From NCBI GenBank assembly GCA_023213395.1, contig CM041465.1:250363741-250427740 (forward strand): a DNA stretch of 64,000 nucleotides, read 5' to 3'. Shown piece by piece: positions 26,241-38,539 of this stretch (positions are counted from its first letter, which is position 1; each line of letters starts with the position of its first letter). A model generated the notes under the pieces. That model made no database searches. It was not told the origin of the DNA and was given only the letters and a program-made list of their open reading frames with translations. A program made the position numbers and the translations under genes. The stretch comes from Cycas panzhihuaensis (Eukaryota > Cycadophyta).

Positions 26241-27020
26241 TCCCTAGTATCACCATTAGCTAAGAGTTTAATATTAAGGTCTATAGGTAAATACATTGGT
26301 CAAGCATCTTCTAACTAAAACTTGGTTAGAAAATCGTTGATGTATTTTTCTTAGGAGAGGAAAATGTTTTCATTCTTTTATGTTACTTTAATTCTTAAGT
26401 AATATTTCATCAAACTGAGATCAAGCAATTTGAATATTTTGCTAAGGTCATTTTTTAACTGGCTTATTACCTGTTCATTATTACCCGTTACTAGCGTGTC
26501 ATCCATAAAGATTATGAGATAAGTGACTTTGCCTTTTTGGTGCTTGATGAACAATATTACATCAATATTTTGGTAGTCATAAACCTCATATCTAAGTTAC
26601 CTCATTCTTTTAGATAACTTTACAAACCAAGCATAAGGGGGCTTGTTTAAGTCCGTACAAGGACTTTCTAAGCCTACAAACCTTATGCTCTTAATATTTG
26701 ATCTCATATCCTTCTAGTTGAGCCATATAAATTTCTTCTTCAAGATTCCCATTAAGAAATGTAATCTTAATATCGAGATGGTAGGTTTGTTAACCCTATT
26801 GAGTAGCCAAAGCCATAAGAGTTCTAATTATAGGCCACTTAGTTGTAGGTGCAAAGACTTCAGTATAGTCAATGCCTTTCCTTTGTGTGAATCCTTTAGC
26901 TACTAACCTCACCTTGTATATTTCTAAGGTGCCATATGATCTGTATTTATATTTGAATACCTATTTATTTTGAACTACCTTTCTACCAAGTGGTAGATCA
27001 ACGAGCTCCCATGTACCATT
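26241..27020 (-). pseudogene. C2 reverse transcriptase relic
   Basis: The minus-strand order is VFKYKYRSYGTLEIYKVRLVAKGFTQ (in two pieces, about 26900-26960), [37 protein letters not shown], stop, EHKVCRLRKSLYGLKQAP (about 26640-26690) and IIFMDDTLVTGNN (about 26485-26525). The catalytic box Y-DD is kept as FMDD. These are unmistakable copia RT blocks. Confidence 0.92.
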
Positions 27021-28700
27021 TTTTATGAGAGATTGGTATTCTTTGTTCAATGTATTTTTCTAAACTATATGTTTCATAACTTCTTGGTACGAGAGAGACT
27101 CTTCATTAAGAGTAAGATGCAATTATGATGATTTATACTCAGTATATAATAATTCCTACATCCTTTCTTTATGGGCACTTTAAGTGCCAATTTTCCCACC
27201 TCATCAGATTGTATATCTTTATTTAGTTAGTAGTCTTCACGAGAACCTCGAGTTGGGAATAAGGCCATCATTTTCTCAACTTCTTGGTCTCATCTTATTC
27301 ATTAAAATGATTATTTTGTGAGGAGGATGTTGATGTGCATGGAGAAGTTGGTTCTTCTACCACTATTTTACCTTTGTTAACTGAAGGTGGAGAGGATGAT
27401 TCTTCTATAATAGCTCTACCTTTGTCAACTCTACTATCTCCAAAGGATGGTGTTGGATATGCACTAATTAGTTCATAGTCACAACTTATATCCTCTAAGG
27501 CTCTATTATCATGTTCTAATATTTAGAGTAATTTATATGTATCCCCCCCACCTTCCCTCTCCTCCTACCCCCCAAATTTTAAAATATGAACATCATACTT
27601 GATAACATCATTATAGTGGTGTGAAGGAATTTTAGAGTCTAGTCTAAGCAACTGATCCTCTGTCTCTATAAAAATAATATCTTTACTAATGATGATTTTT
27701 CGTTGTGAAGGTATAAAGATCTTATACCTTTTCTTGTCCATATGGTATCCGACAAAGATGTCTTTAAGTACCCTTGGTTGGAGTTTATTTTGATCTATAT
27801 CGAGAATATGGGCATAGCATGTAGAGCCAAAAATTTTGAAGTAATAAATAATGGGGGCTTGTCCTAACCATTTTTTATTAGGTGATTGGCCTTCCTTTAA
27901 TGGGCTAATAACATTGATACAATAAACCTTTGTTTAGATAGCTTTGACTCATAGGTAGGTAGGTACACTTTTGTATACCAACATAGCTTGTGCCATGTTT
28001 ATGATTATCCTATTCATACACTTGATAACTCCATTTTATTATGGGGTACTTGCTACTATTGTTTAATATTTGATGCCATTCTCTTGAAGGTAGCTTTCAA
28101 ACTCATATGAGGTATATTTACCATCATTATTAGTTTGAAGATATTTGAATTAATAACTTGATTCTTTTTTAGTGTGGGCTTTGAATTCTTTAAACACATG
28201 GAAGGCTTCATCTTTCTTATGTAGAAACGCTACCTATACTTTCCTAGTAAAATCATCAATAAAAGATATATAATATAACTTACCCTTTAGTGAAGGAATG
28301 GGCATTAGTCTACATAAATCAGAGTATACCAATTGTAATAGATGGCTCGATTTCTACTGACTTTTGGAAAAGGGTTATCGATGAGATTTGACAATGATAC
28401 AAGCTTCATATTTGAAGGGCTTAGAGGAGAACTTTGGAAGACTTAAAAGAGTATTACAAAGATCTCTAAGTCTATCAATATGAACATGGCCCATACAAGC
28501 ATGCCAAAGAGCTTCTATTGATAACGTTGGATGGGTCAGGATGGAGTTAAATATAAATTTTTCATTAGCATAAGGGCTTTAGGCATAATGGGATTTAAAA
28601 GATAGAGAGCCATTCAATCAAAATAGTTTGCTAATAAGATGTCTAGTCAAGACCACTTAATTAATTGGAGGGTAAATGGCCTAGAGCATCTAGTCATTTG
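27021..28700 (-). pseudogene. C2 integrase relic
   Basis: The minus strand gives FKYLQTNNDGKYTSYEFESYL (in pieces, about 28080-28150) and a decayed TPQ-NGV-KCMNR block. Then come KDIFVGYHMDKKRYKIFIPSQRKI, split, and ISKDIIFIETE near 27660-27770. The last part is the copia C-terminal block (VFVGY-----YRL-------I-----F-E). Between about 27050 and 27640 lies the acidic linker typical before RT. Confidence 0.85.
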
Positions 28701-29559
28701 CAGTTACACTTAGATTAAATCTACAAAATATAAGTGTAGATAATAACGACAAGTTTTGTTTGAGATTAGATGTGTATAAAACATCAAGTAATGTAAAATC
28801 TTTTAAATCTGGGAGTTTTAAGCAAATGTTATCAATTCCTTTAATAGGTTATTGTGATTTGTCATCTATGTAAATAATTCCTTGAATATTTGAGTCAAAT
28901 GTTTGATATAGACTACAATTGTATGTCATATATTAAGTTACTCCTATGTTTATAATCCACTGTCCATCAATTGAAGCAACACTATTTGTAATTCTAATAT
29001 GGCTTGGTATTGGTAAAGGAAATTCATAAGTGATATATCCACATCAAGCTTCAAAGTATCTATGTAGTTAATTAATAGTATTTGATGTTGAAGATCCCTC
29101 AATTCTTTGAAAATATGCTTATACAAAACCCACACCACTAAATAATTCTTCACAAGTTTCTTCAACATTATGAGCTCCATGTTTTGGTTGGAACTTGGCC
29201 AACTTATAAGTGGAAGTTCTACAATATTTTATAAAGTGTCCTTTATAGTTACACTGATCATACATAATAGTTTGATTTCCAGTACCTAAAGAGGTACTGG
29301 TTTGGCTTAACTATATTGGCTTTTGTTGAGGTAGCCCTTGGCCTTGAGACTATTAAGCCTTGAGATTGTTGAGGTTGTGACTAAGGGTTTGATTAACCTT
29401 GTGGATGATTTCTTATATTTCTTCCTCTTCCTCTTACTCAGTTATTTTCTCTGCTATAAGAGAGACCTCAATTCTTTACGTAGTAAGCTTCTTTTTCCAT
29501 CTCAAAGGTTGCATCTAGAAGAGAGTCAGAGGCTATAAAGTTAGTATCAAAGGTCTTGT

Positions 29560-30180
29560 CAAATTCTATGAACTTCTTAGAAAATATTTTGAAGTTGAGT
29601 GTCTTCAATGTTCCACTAGATTGAAGACTTTAAAGTAAGTTTTTATAATTAGGGACATGTGGATGTGATTAGATCAAGAATGCCCAAGTGATACATTGGG
29701 TTTTAAAATCTTTATTAATTACATATTTTATTAGTAAAAAAAAAATTATTATCTCATAAACTTGTCCCTTCTACATTTTTAATTTGTTTATTTTCAAAAT
29801 AAGATGAACAAATTCTAAGTCTGACTTGGTATCAAAGTTCTTCTTGAGAACTTCAAGGACCTTTCAGGCTATATCATGTTGTTTTTCATCAATTAAGTTA
29901 TATAAGGAGTGATTAGTTACCAATAGAATTCTTGTACGAATCTTTTCATTATCTATCTCCCATTGTAATTTAGCTACAACATCATAGGAGTTGGAGTAGT
30001 TTCACTCAGAGTAGGCATTGTAGCTATTGTAGGTATGATGGGTATAGGTTGTAAGTGGGCTTTTTAAAGACCTTCATACTTTGCAATATTTTTAACTCTA
30101 GTGTACCACAAATTCTAATTTTCTTTGCCTTTCAATATACAGTTAGTGTTTTACTTAAATTGAGATGACATGGTGATGAT
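29560..30180 (-). pseudogene. C2 gag relic
   Basis: On the minus strand around 29800-29990 the frame reads VVAKLQWEIDNEKIRTRILLVTNHSLYNLIDE, then VLEVLKKNFDTKSDLEFVHLILK. This fits copia gag (W----E-A---I-------L---I-----A---W--L---Y). Region 28700-29560, between gag and integrase, should hold zinc knuckle and protease but I could not define them. Confidence 0.6.
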
Positions 30181-32083
30181 GAAGAAGTAGAAGAGATGAT
30201 AGAAGTATATGCCACTGGCACATGTGGCTAGTACACCTAATATAGTAGGGATATAGAAATAAATATTTTAATAAGGAGGAAAGCAATGATTAAGTATTTT
30301 TTAACAACTATGAAGAGCAAGCATAAACTATGATGTAAGAATAAGGCCTAATGTAGAGCTAACAAAGAGTGGTAATGTGTTATGCCTCTAACCTCTAACT
30401 TATGTCTAAATGTAGGTGAGATTTTGATGCTTAAGGCTTCTAGTATATAATTAGGGCCTTCACCCACGATACTTGCACCTACGCTTGGTGATAAAATCCA
30501 AGTTATAGCAGAGCCCAAGTACTCATAATCCTTATCTAGTTTATTAGCGAGCAATTATATACCTCCTCTAAAGAGTCAAAGGTACGTGCGTATCCCACAA
30601 CTATGATGGATATTAAACTGAGTTGATTTTAATCTTGTATTAAGGTTTTAATTGTCCTGGTTAGTTATCAGGATAATTCCTAAAGGGAGCTCACAAATAT
30701 GGCTAATCTATTGCTCCTCTAATATTCTAATTAAGACTAGACCCAGTATGAAACCCACACCTCCCTTAGGCCCTAGACTTTAACCAACTGTGGTTTATTT
30801 CAACTAAGGTGAGTGTGCACACAAGTTAATAGCTAATAGTATAAATAATATATAATGGGTTTATTTTAAGGAATATACAAATATGTTTGCATTTATGTTT
30901 CCAAAATAGATTACTAATGTGTTTATACTTGCTTTTATAGTTTTGTCTATCAATATACATGTACATGAATAAATATAGAAATATGCTAAGTATAAATACC
31001 AGATTTTGCTACAATTCAAGTGTTTTACTATTATAATTTTTTTTTTTTGTGCTTTTTCTATTTAAAAACCTTTTTTTTTTTGGTTAAAAAAAAGGAAAAA
31101 GTGAAAAAGTGAAAAACTTACTTCTAAACTTAAATTTTGACCAAGAGAGAAAATATTAGGAAAAGCAAGAGGAATCTGAATCTTCTATCAGAAACTTCTA
31201 TATGGCCATACAACCATACGAAATAGATATAATATTTTAGCTAAAAACTTCACTCTTCTAAATGATAGATCTCACTATGGTGAGTCAAAAAATCTTCTAG
31301 CAATACTTCTGAAAATGAATAGAAATAGCCTAAAGCTCATAGAAACTCTTATGAGACTTTCCCTAGCAGAAATTTAAAATTTGAAGAAGTCTCTCTCTAT
31401 GGTATATCAAATTTGATAAAACTTAATTTGTGAGATTTCTTAAGGCTAGATTTACTAAAGCCCTTAAGAAATTTTGATATATATTAAAAATTTTGAGAAA
31501 ATTTCTTTAAAAAGTAGTCAGATTATGATTGATTAAACTACTACTTTTTTAGGTTGATCAAGGCAAAATTCAAAGATGGTGTAGAAGATAAAAATATTTT
31601 CTTACTTAGGCATCTATCCTTGTAAATTTTTAGCCAAAATGGATAACTTTTGATTTTCACCTCTTGTACGGCTAAATAATCTTTTTTCGAATGGTTTAGG
31701 TTTATTTCTACCACCTATAAGTAGCTAAAATTTTACTCTATAACTTGACAGTATATATTTTATAACTAACGATTAATTTATGATAAAAAATTAATAGAAT
31801 CTGTTTTAGTAAAATTTAAAATTAGCTACAAAGATTGATAAAAAGTTAATTTTTTTTTGGAGCCTCAAGCTAGGAAACCTTCTTGCTAACAACTTTGATC
31901 CTCAATATGCCTACAAATAAATAGAGGATATTGAAATATATTGTAAATTAAATATAAGATTTACATGATAAAAAGTCTCTCAAAATTTAAAAAATAATGA
32001 GTGCACTCTCAATACTTCACATTGAATGTGAAGGAGAGGTAAAATGACTCCATGCAAGTGGAATGCAGTGAATAGATCCCCTT
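30181..32083 (-). other. C2 5' leader, about 1.9 kb
   Basis: Between the primer-binding site and gag there is a long stretch with no coding motif. It holds several T-rich and A-rich runs around 31030-31110. Such leaders occur in some copia lineages. Confidence 0.5.
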
Positions 32084-32413
32084 CTAGCTTTGATACCATA
32101 TGAAGAAAGGAAGGATATAGGGAATAAATCACTCACATATATACAATGGCAATGGAGAATGAAGAAGAGATGAAAATAAGATATGAGAGCAACACTTGGA
32201 GGTGAGAGTGAATAATGCCTCCCTCCTTAGGATTTCGTCTTTTATTATTGAGGGTGGTTATTAGAGTTAGGATTTTTCTACCTAATGACATGAACCTGAA
32301 ATTACATCTAAATGCACATAAAGTACATTTCACTAAGGGACTAATGCTAATAGTATATCTTAAGTTCATTTAATTAATCTACATAAATAACCTTGATAAA
32401 GTAACCTCTTTCA
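32084..32413 (-). repeat. C2 primer-binding site and 5' LTR (right)
   Basis: On the minus strand the LTR ends CTTTCTTCA at 32101, followed by TATGGTATCAAAGCTAG (initiator tRNA-Met type, about 32084-32100). Confidence 0.9.
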
Positions 32414-33330
32414 AGATGGTGGTTCAAATTTGTATAGGGCTTAAAAAAGTGTCATTTTTATAAAAGTATGATACATGGTATTATACCACCATTCAATGAG
32501 GTGGAGTTATTTGTACTATTATTGTTGTTTATTTGATATAAAATTTTAAAGATACACTTTTAGGTATTTATTTATGACTTTAGCTTATTTATTAGTTTAG
32601 GGATAGTAGGCCATACACATAGATAATTTTGTGCCTACTAGTTTGAATAACTCATCCTAAAAGTAGCTAGTAAACTTTGGATCACGATCATTAACTATAA
32701 CTTTTAAAAATATATATAGGTAATGTATCCCCTTCATGTGAATCTCAATAATTTGATCGGTTTTTATTGTTGCCTCTATCTCCCTAAAATGAGTATATTT
32801 TATTAATTAGTCAATGATAATAAAGATGGCATTCTTACCTTTTGACTTTGGTAATCCCATTATAAAATCTATCAAGACTTCATCCCATTTTTATTCGGGT
32901 ATATATAGAGGTTGGAGAAAGCCATGACTCTTTATATTTTTACTTTTGTTCCTTTGGCAAGTATCACATTAAAAAATAAGCTTATGTACATTTGCTTTTA
33001 TCTACTTCTGAAAAATGATCTTTCATAATTTGTGATATACTTTATTGATCCCTATGTACTTAGCTATTGGGATGGAATATGCCTCATCTAATAATTTTAT
33101 CCTTGGGACTGATGATGTTGGTATAAATATTTTTCCTTTTCATATAATCAACTCTCATTGGAGCTCATACTTTTTTATCTCTCTGGCCTTAATCTCCTTT
33201 AATACTTTTTAAGAGATTGGATCATTTTAATACTCCTAAGTTAGTTATTCTACCTAATTAGGAGTAGCTATGGAGATTGCTTGCATAGACACATCCTCAT
33301 TTATAGCATCAGGTATCTAAGATAAAGTGT
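32414..33330 (-). pseudogene. G1 integrase relic, N-terminal part
   Basis: The minus-strand frame near 32820-32990 gives CDTCQRNK (zinc-binding end of the HHCC module), then IDFIMGLPKSKGKNAIFIIID, stop, LIKYTHF. This is the gypsy integrase core with its first Asp. The domain breaks off at 32413 where C2 begins and continues at 24796. Confidence 0.85.
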
Positions 33331-33870
33331 TAATAATGACATTCTTTTTACCTTTTTCTTTTTTAATGTGATTGTAAAATCAAAGGTTTGGAGCTTAATG
33401 ACCTATTTTTATTGCTAATTAGATAGTGTCTTTTGACTTAGGAAGTACTTGAGACTATTGTGGTTTATTTCAATAATGAGTTTATTTCCATGTAGGTATT
33501 ATCATAATCAGTGTAAGGTATGCATAATGGCCAATATTTCTTTGTCATAAATTGGTTTGATTCACTCTCATGTATTTAATTTATGGCTCTCAAATGATAA
33601 TAGTCCATTCATTTTGGAGCAATATGACCTCTTCACCTACTTCAAAGGTGTCATAGTCTAATGTGAATGGCTGGAAAAAATATTCAGTCACAAGGACTAA
33701 TGCTATGGTCATGGTAGCCTTTAGTCCTTAAAATACATCTTCAACTAGTTGGCTCTAAGAAAAAGCTTTTTTTTTCATAAGATCAGTAAAAGGTGCAGTG
33801 ATATATATGTATCCTCTAATAAATCATCAAAGGAATCCAATAGCTCCTAAAAAACCTTAAACTCTCGTCA
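33331..33870 (-). pseudogene. G1 RNase H relic
   Basis: Located between RT thumb and integrase, with decayed TD--SL and Y--E-LA-V-like pieces on the minus strand. Identity rests mainly on position. Confidence 0.55.
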
Positions 33871-34560
33871 CATTTTTTGGGTGTAGGCCAATCTAAGATT
33901 GCTTAAACTTTCTTAGGGTCTATATTAACTCCATCTTCCGTAATTATATGCCCCAAATACTCCAACTCTATTTGACCAAAAGTACACTTACTCCTTTTGG
34001 AAAAACATTGGTTGACTTCTAAGAGTTATAGCATGGCCTTAGTATGATCTAAGTGTTTTTTCCATGTGGAGCTATGAATCAAAATATTATCAAAGAAAAC
34101 TAACACAAATTTATGTAGGAAGGGTTTGAGTACCTTGTTCATTACAGTCTAGATAGTTGCTAGAGTGTTTATTAGCCTGAAAGGCATAACTCAAAACTTA
34201 AGTAATCCTTCATATGTACAGAATGTTATTTCATATGTATCTTCTTCTTTTATATAAATTTGGTAGTGACTTAAGCATAGATTGGTCTTAGAAGAATTAT
34301 TTTGCTTAATGTATTTCATCGAACAGGTCATTTATCTGAGGAATGGAGTAGTGATTTTTTATTATGAGCTTATTGAGCCCATGATAATCTACATATATGA
34401 TGTAAACAAGCTAATACTAGGGGTGATGTAACCTTGGTGTAAGAGGTCTTGGGATGCCTTTTTTTTTTTCTTGTAATTATAGGGGTATCAGTATGAATAG
34501 ATGTTTATCAATGCTATTTCTTATATCAATTTAATGGAGTGTTTGCACTCACAGCTTAGT
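33871..34560 (-). pseudogene. G1 reverse transcriptase relic
   Basis: In order on the minus strand: YVDYHGLNKLIIKNHYSIPQINDLFDE (in pieces, about 34330-34410), a broken YAF--G--N segment, [14 protein letters not shown] (about 34065-34105; the catalytic Y-DD is now FFDN), and CFSKRSKCTFGQIELEYLGH near 33950-34010. Confidence 0.85.
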
Positions 34561-34799
34561 GGTAAACCTTGAGGGGGTTCTTCAAAGACTTTATTATATT
34601 GATTTATGATGGATTATACTTCTAGTGGAATGTCCTCAATTGTGACTTTGTAGCATGTTATTATGTATAAGGTAGGGCTTTTCTTTAGTAATTTCTCCAT
34701 GTAATACGATGCCACCAATTGGGTGGGTGATGTGAAGGGTGCTTGTAGCTTGTATTTATGTCCCTTTTAATAGAAGCTCATGAATTAAGTCTTATATTT

Positions 34800-34939
34800 G
34801 GTTATAATATTTCTTAGGTTCTATAACCATTGGGTTTCTAAGACAACATCAACTCCTCCTATTGGCACGGTGAACATGTGTGTAGTCATGGAGTAATCTG
34901 CAATTTGGAGATTCACCTTTGGGTGATAACCTCCACATG
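34800..34939 (-). pseudogene. G1 protease relic, C-terminal part
   Basis: The minus strand from 34939 gives TCGGYHPKVNLQIADYSMTT, then FTVPIGGVDVVLETQWL, the LG--WL end of gypsy proteases. Its N-terminal half is on the other side of G4 (41653 onward). The G4 target duplication ACATG lies at the join. Confidence 0.85.
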
Positions 34940-35993
34940 TGATCCAGGAGGATCTACCATATGTTTACAGGATGCGGAAAATGCTAGGCATTGGCATAAC
35001 TAAAAGAGATATGGCCAAATGGTATCAAAACTCTATGAAATTTTGTTTAAAGGGATAAGACACATCTCACTAGATGTGTACAAAAGGTGGGGTTCAGAAA
35101 ATATCATTTGATTAGAGTTCAAGCCTTGTCTTTGCATAAAAATTAATCCCACAGTTAGCAGAAAAAAACAGAAAATATATATTTTGATTATATGAATAGA
35201 AACATGGCCAAATGACATCAAAATGAGCTAAAATTTTTAGGAAGCGGAGGAGACATATGTTCCTATACGTGTACAAAATTTGAGCTAAATTGGAGTCCGT
35301 TAAGGTCAGTTACAAGCCGCAATTTTTATGAATTGTATGAAGGCCACTTGGACAGCAGAAAAACAGCAAATACATATTATTACTAAATGAATAAAAATGC
35401 AGTCAAATGACATCCAAATGAGCTGAAAATTTGAGGAAGTTGAGGGGACATACGTTCCTATACGTGTACCAAATTTTAGCCAAATTGGAGTACGTTAAGA
35501 TTTGTTACAAACTACAACTTTTTAAGAATTGTATGAAGGCCACTTGGACAACATGCATTCTGGTGGTTAGTGGTTATACTTGCATGATTGCCACTTGTTA
35601 AACATGCAATTCAGGTTTCTTTCTATAAATTGAGCCATTCTACAGGTTGGAGAGGTGGTTCTTGGAGACTTGACTTGGGAAGCATCCTTTGAGAAGCATT
35701 TGGAGGGTTGGAATCCCCCTTATGGTATAATTGTAACATTTACTCCTTGTAATTTTACCATTCTTTTGCTAGTTGATTTCTCCACCATTAAATGGAGATT
35801 TTCATGGTTTAATAAAAGTATTACTCATCATACTTTTGGATCAATGTCAAGAATAATTGATTTGGTGTAGAATTTTCCTTTCATGGGCTCATTGTTGTTT
35901 TGATGTTATTAAGCTTTCTACACTAACTCCCAGGATCTCAAGGAGGAAAGGTTGATAATTGATTTCTTCACCAACTAAGCTCTTTTGGGATCA
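34940..35993 (+). repeat. G4 5' LTR with internal 193-bp tandem units
   Basis: Three degenerate tandem units start near 35011, 35204 and 35398. Units two and three share a CCAAATGA-ATC phrase, a TGTTCCTATACGTGTAC-like phrase and AATTGTATGAAGGCCACTTGG. The right third holds AATAAA near 35812. The 71-residue open frame at 35655-35870 recurs in the 3' LTR only because the LTRs are copies. Confidence 0.95.
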
Positions 35994-35998
35994 TATTT

Positions 35999-36010
35999 TG
36001 GTATCGAGCC
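35999..36010 (+). other. G4 primer-binding site
   Basis: TGGTATCGAGCC begins five bases after the LTR and matches the initiator-tRNA-Met type site apart from a two-base difference. Confidence 0.8.
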
Positions 36011-36034
36011 TCGATCTTTGTTGTAGGGACTTGA

Positions 36035-37199
36035 ATGGTACAAACAAGGAAAGGATACAAAGAGAAAGGTGAAGACTTTCTTGTGTTGCAATCACCAAGA
36101 AGACAAAGAAAGAATCCAAACACCATGGTCGAAAAGAAGATGGAGAAATTAGATTTGAAAGGCTTGAGAAGAACGTCAAGCCTTGATGCAAATGATGACC
36201 CACCTTCTACCTCTAGTCAAAGGAAAAGGCAAAGAGAAGGAATTTGAAGGAGGATCCACATATGACCACGACCATGAAGAGGAAGAGGAGGAGACCTTAA
36301 AGCACTCTTTTGAAGAAAGCAAGGGTACTTCATCTCATCAACCCTTCAAGGTGGAGGCAAAGTTGGATATTCCAACTTATGATGGAGAGGTAAATGCTGA
36401 AAAGTTGGACCATTGGTTGGATCAACTTGAAACCTACTTCACAATCTATGCTTATAGTAATGCTCAAAAGCTTTCATTTGCTAGGCTCAAGTTGTGTAAA
36501 CATGCATTGACATGGTGGAATGCATATTTAAAGACTCATGATGTATCTTCTTTTTCATGGAGGGATTTTAAGAAAATAATAAAGAAGCAATTCTACCCCA
36601 TAGGTCATGAGGAAGACCAATGGGTCACTTGGCAATATTTACGCCAAGGGAGAGGTGTAAGTGTCCAAGACTATACTTCTTTATTTTTTAGGCATGGCAT
36701 GCTACTTGGTATTAATATGGATGAACATGTCACTCTTATGAAATTCATTGGAGGATTACATGAATACATAAGGAAGGAACTAAGGCTTTTTAAGGTTCAA
36801 TCCATTGGAGAAGCAAGTAGGATGGCTATGGCAATAGAAAGTAAAAGTAAGAAATCTACATTCATGTCTAAAGATTCTACTTTTACTTCTAATAAGTATG
36901 AAAAGAATCCTAAATGGCACTCATCAAAAAGGCAAGAAGGAAAGAAGAAAAGAACTAATTTTGTTAAAAGTTCTAACTATTGTGAGCATTGTGATATTAG
37001 TGGTCATATTACAGCAAAGTGTTGGAAGTTGCAACCAGAACTAAAGCCGAAGCATAACAAGGATATGGAATTAAGAAAGAAGGAAAAAGGGAAAGCACTA
37101 CTTTCTGAGGTGGAGATTCAAAGTGAAGGAGAAGAAGAGAAGGTCACTCTACTTACAAATTATGAAGATGATGCTACAAGGAGGAACTATTTCACTTGA
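36035..37199 (+). pseudogene. G4 gag with one frameshift
   Basis: The first ATG of the gag frame is at 36035. About 65 codons later (near 36225-36240) the frame shifts to the long open stretch that ends at 37199. In that stretch (338 codons) an acidic run HDHEEEEEE is followed by KLDIPTYDGEVNAEKLDHWL, the gag core with LTWWNAYL near residue 118, and a basic region. A zinc knuckle CEHCDISGHITAKC (C-X2-C-X4-H-X4-C) lies near residue 266. Gag forms the particle and the knuckle binds element RNA. The second shift at the gag-protease join separates it from pol. Confidence 0.93.
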
Positions 37200-37204
37200 A
37201 GCTT

Positions 37205-37623
37205 CAAGTGGGAAATAGTATGATTGGTGCCATTATAGATCCAGAAGCCAAAAGAATTTGATCTCAGAAAGTTTGGTAAAGAGCATTGGTTTGGTAACTA
37301 CTCCTCACCCTCATCCATATCCTCTTGGTTGGATCCATAAAGATGTGGAAACGCAAATATCAAAGCAATGTACACTTAAATTTTCCATCACTAATGATTT
37401 TGTTGATGAGGTAATATGTGATGTGGTGCCACTGGATGTATGCCATGTTGTGCTTGGAAGTCCCTACTTGTGGGATCGAGATGCACTCTTCTATCGAAGG
37501 GAGAGAAAGTATCGATTGATGAAGGATAACAAGGGCTTCATCATAAAGGCCACAAAGAAGCACTTGGATAAGATAGCATTAATTTCAATACTCAAGCAAA
37601 AGGATGATCAATGCATGTGGTAA
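37205..37623 (+). pseudogene. G4 aspartic protease relic
   Basis: The frame at 37205-37250 reads LQVGNSMIGAIIDPEAK; relatives have IIDSGA, so the catalytic Asp is present but the following Ser-Gly is lost. One base later the frame shifts to NLISESLVKSIGLVTTPHPHPYPLGWI and CDVVPLDVCHVVLGSPYLWDRD, the LG-PW end of the domain, open to 37623. Confidence 0.88.
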
Positions 37624-38531
37624 ATTTGTCATCTTAATAGTAAGGAGAAAAGAAGAGCCAAGAGATGAAGAAGGTCCTTCTACTCACACTCTTCTTATAT
37701 CACCTAAACAAATGCAACAAATTGAGGAGTTAAAGACAAGGTATGATATTCTATTTCAACATGTTGATGGGCTTCCACCAAAGAGAAAGATAGAGCATGA
37801 AATCACTCTTGTAGGAGATGCACCATTACCTAATGTTGCTTTGTATAGGCACTCCATTGTAGAAAATAATGAGATAAAGAGGCAAGTTGAGGAGTTGCTT
37901 GATCAAGGGGTCATAAGACCTTCATGTTCACCTTGTGGGTCACCAATTGTCTTGGTGCCTAAGAAGGATGGAGGATGGAGAATGTGTATAGATTTTCGTG
38001 CTTTGAATAAAATTACAATTAAAATCGCTACCCTTTGCCTCGTATAGATGATTTGCTTGATCAAATTCAAAGATGCTTGTTATTTCACTAAATTGGATTT
38101 AAAAGTGGTTATCACCAAGTTAGGGTCAAGGAGGAGGACACATGGAAGACGGCCTTCAAAACAAAGCAAGGACTCTTTGAATGGATGGTTATGCCTTTCG
38201 GATTGTGTAATGCTCCCCGCAACATTCATGAGGCTAATGAATGAAATATTAAGGCCTTACTTGGATAATTTTGTTGTTGTCTATCTTGATGACATTTTGA
38301 TTTTCAAAGAACACATGGGAGGAACATTTGCAAGACATAAAAGAAGTTTTAAAGACTATGGCTAAGCATCATTTGAAGCTTAATGTGAAGAAGTGTGAAT
38401 TTGGCAAGGAGAACTTGATCTTCTTAGGCTTTGTGGTTGGAGGAGGAAAGTTGAGCATTGATCCACTCAAGACTCAAGCCATCCTCAAATGGCCTAGGCC
38501 AACAAACATCACAGAGGTGAGAAGTTTTTAG
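37604..38531 (+). pseudogene. G4 reverse transcriptase relic
   Basis: A 147-codon open piece (37604-38047) ends with [40 protein letters not shown]. The next piece resumes in other frames with [41 protein letters not shown] and [11 protein letters not shown]. The catalytic YLDD box (38282-38293) is intact. The thumb (HLKLNVKKCEFGK--LIFLGFVV) is open at 38328-38531. Three shifts and one stop break it; otherwise the residues are well preserved. Confidence 0.95.
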
Positions 38532-38539
38532 AGCTTGTC

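Larger units (their letters stand above)
24797..32413 (-). mobile_element. C2: Ty1/copia retrotransposon inserted in the G1 integrase
   Basis: Two 313-bp LTRs (24797-25109 and 32101-32413) differ at roughly one base in six by eye. The primer-binding site on the right gives minus orientation. Coding relics in order are gag, integrase, RT, RNase H, the Ty1/copia order. The flanking pentamers AAGTG and AGATG are imperfect duplicates. A leader of about 1.9 kb lies between the 5' LTR and gag. All frames are broken. Confidence 0.9.

Noticed and set aside
35655-35870. 71-codon frame conserved at 41314-41529
   Set aside because: Both lie at the same place in the two G4 LTRs; identity reflects LTR duplication, not selection. 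The same applies to the minus-strand frames at 35033-35221 and 40692-40880.
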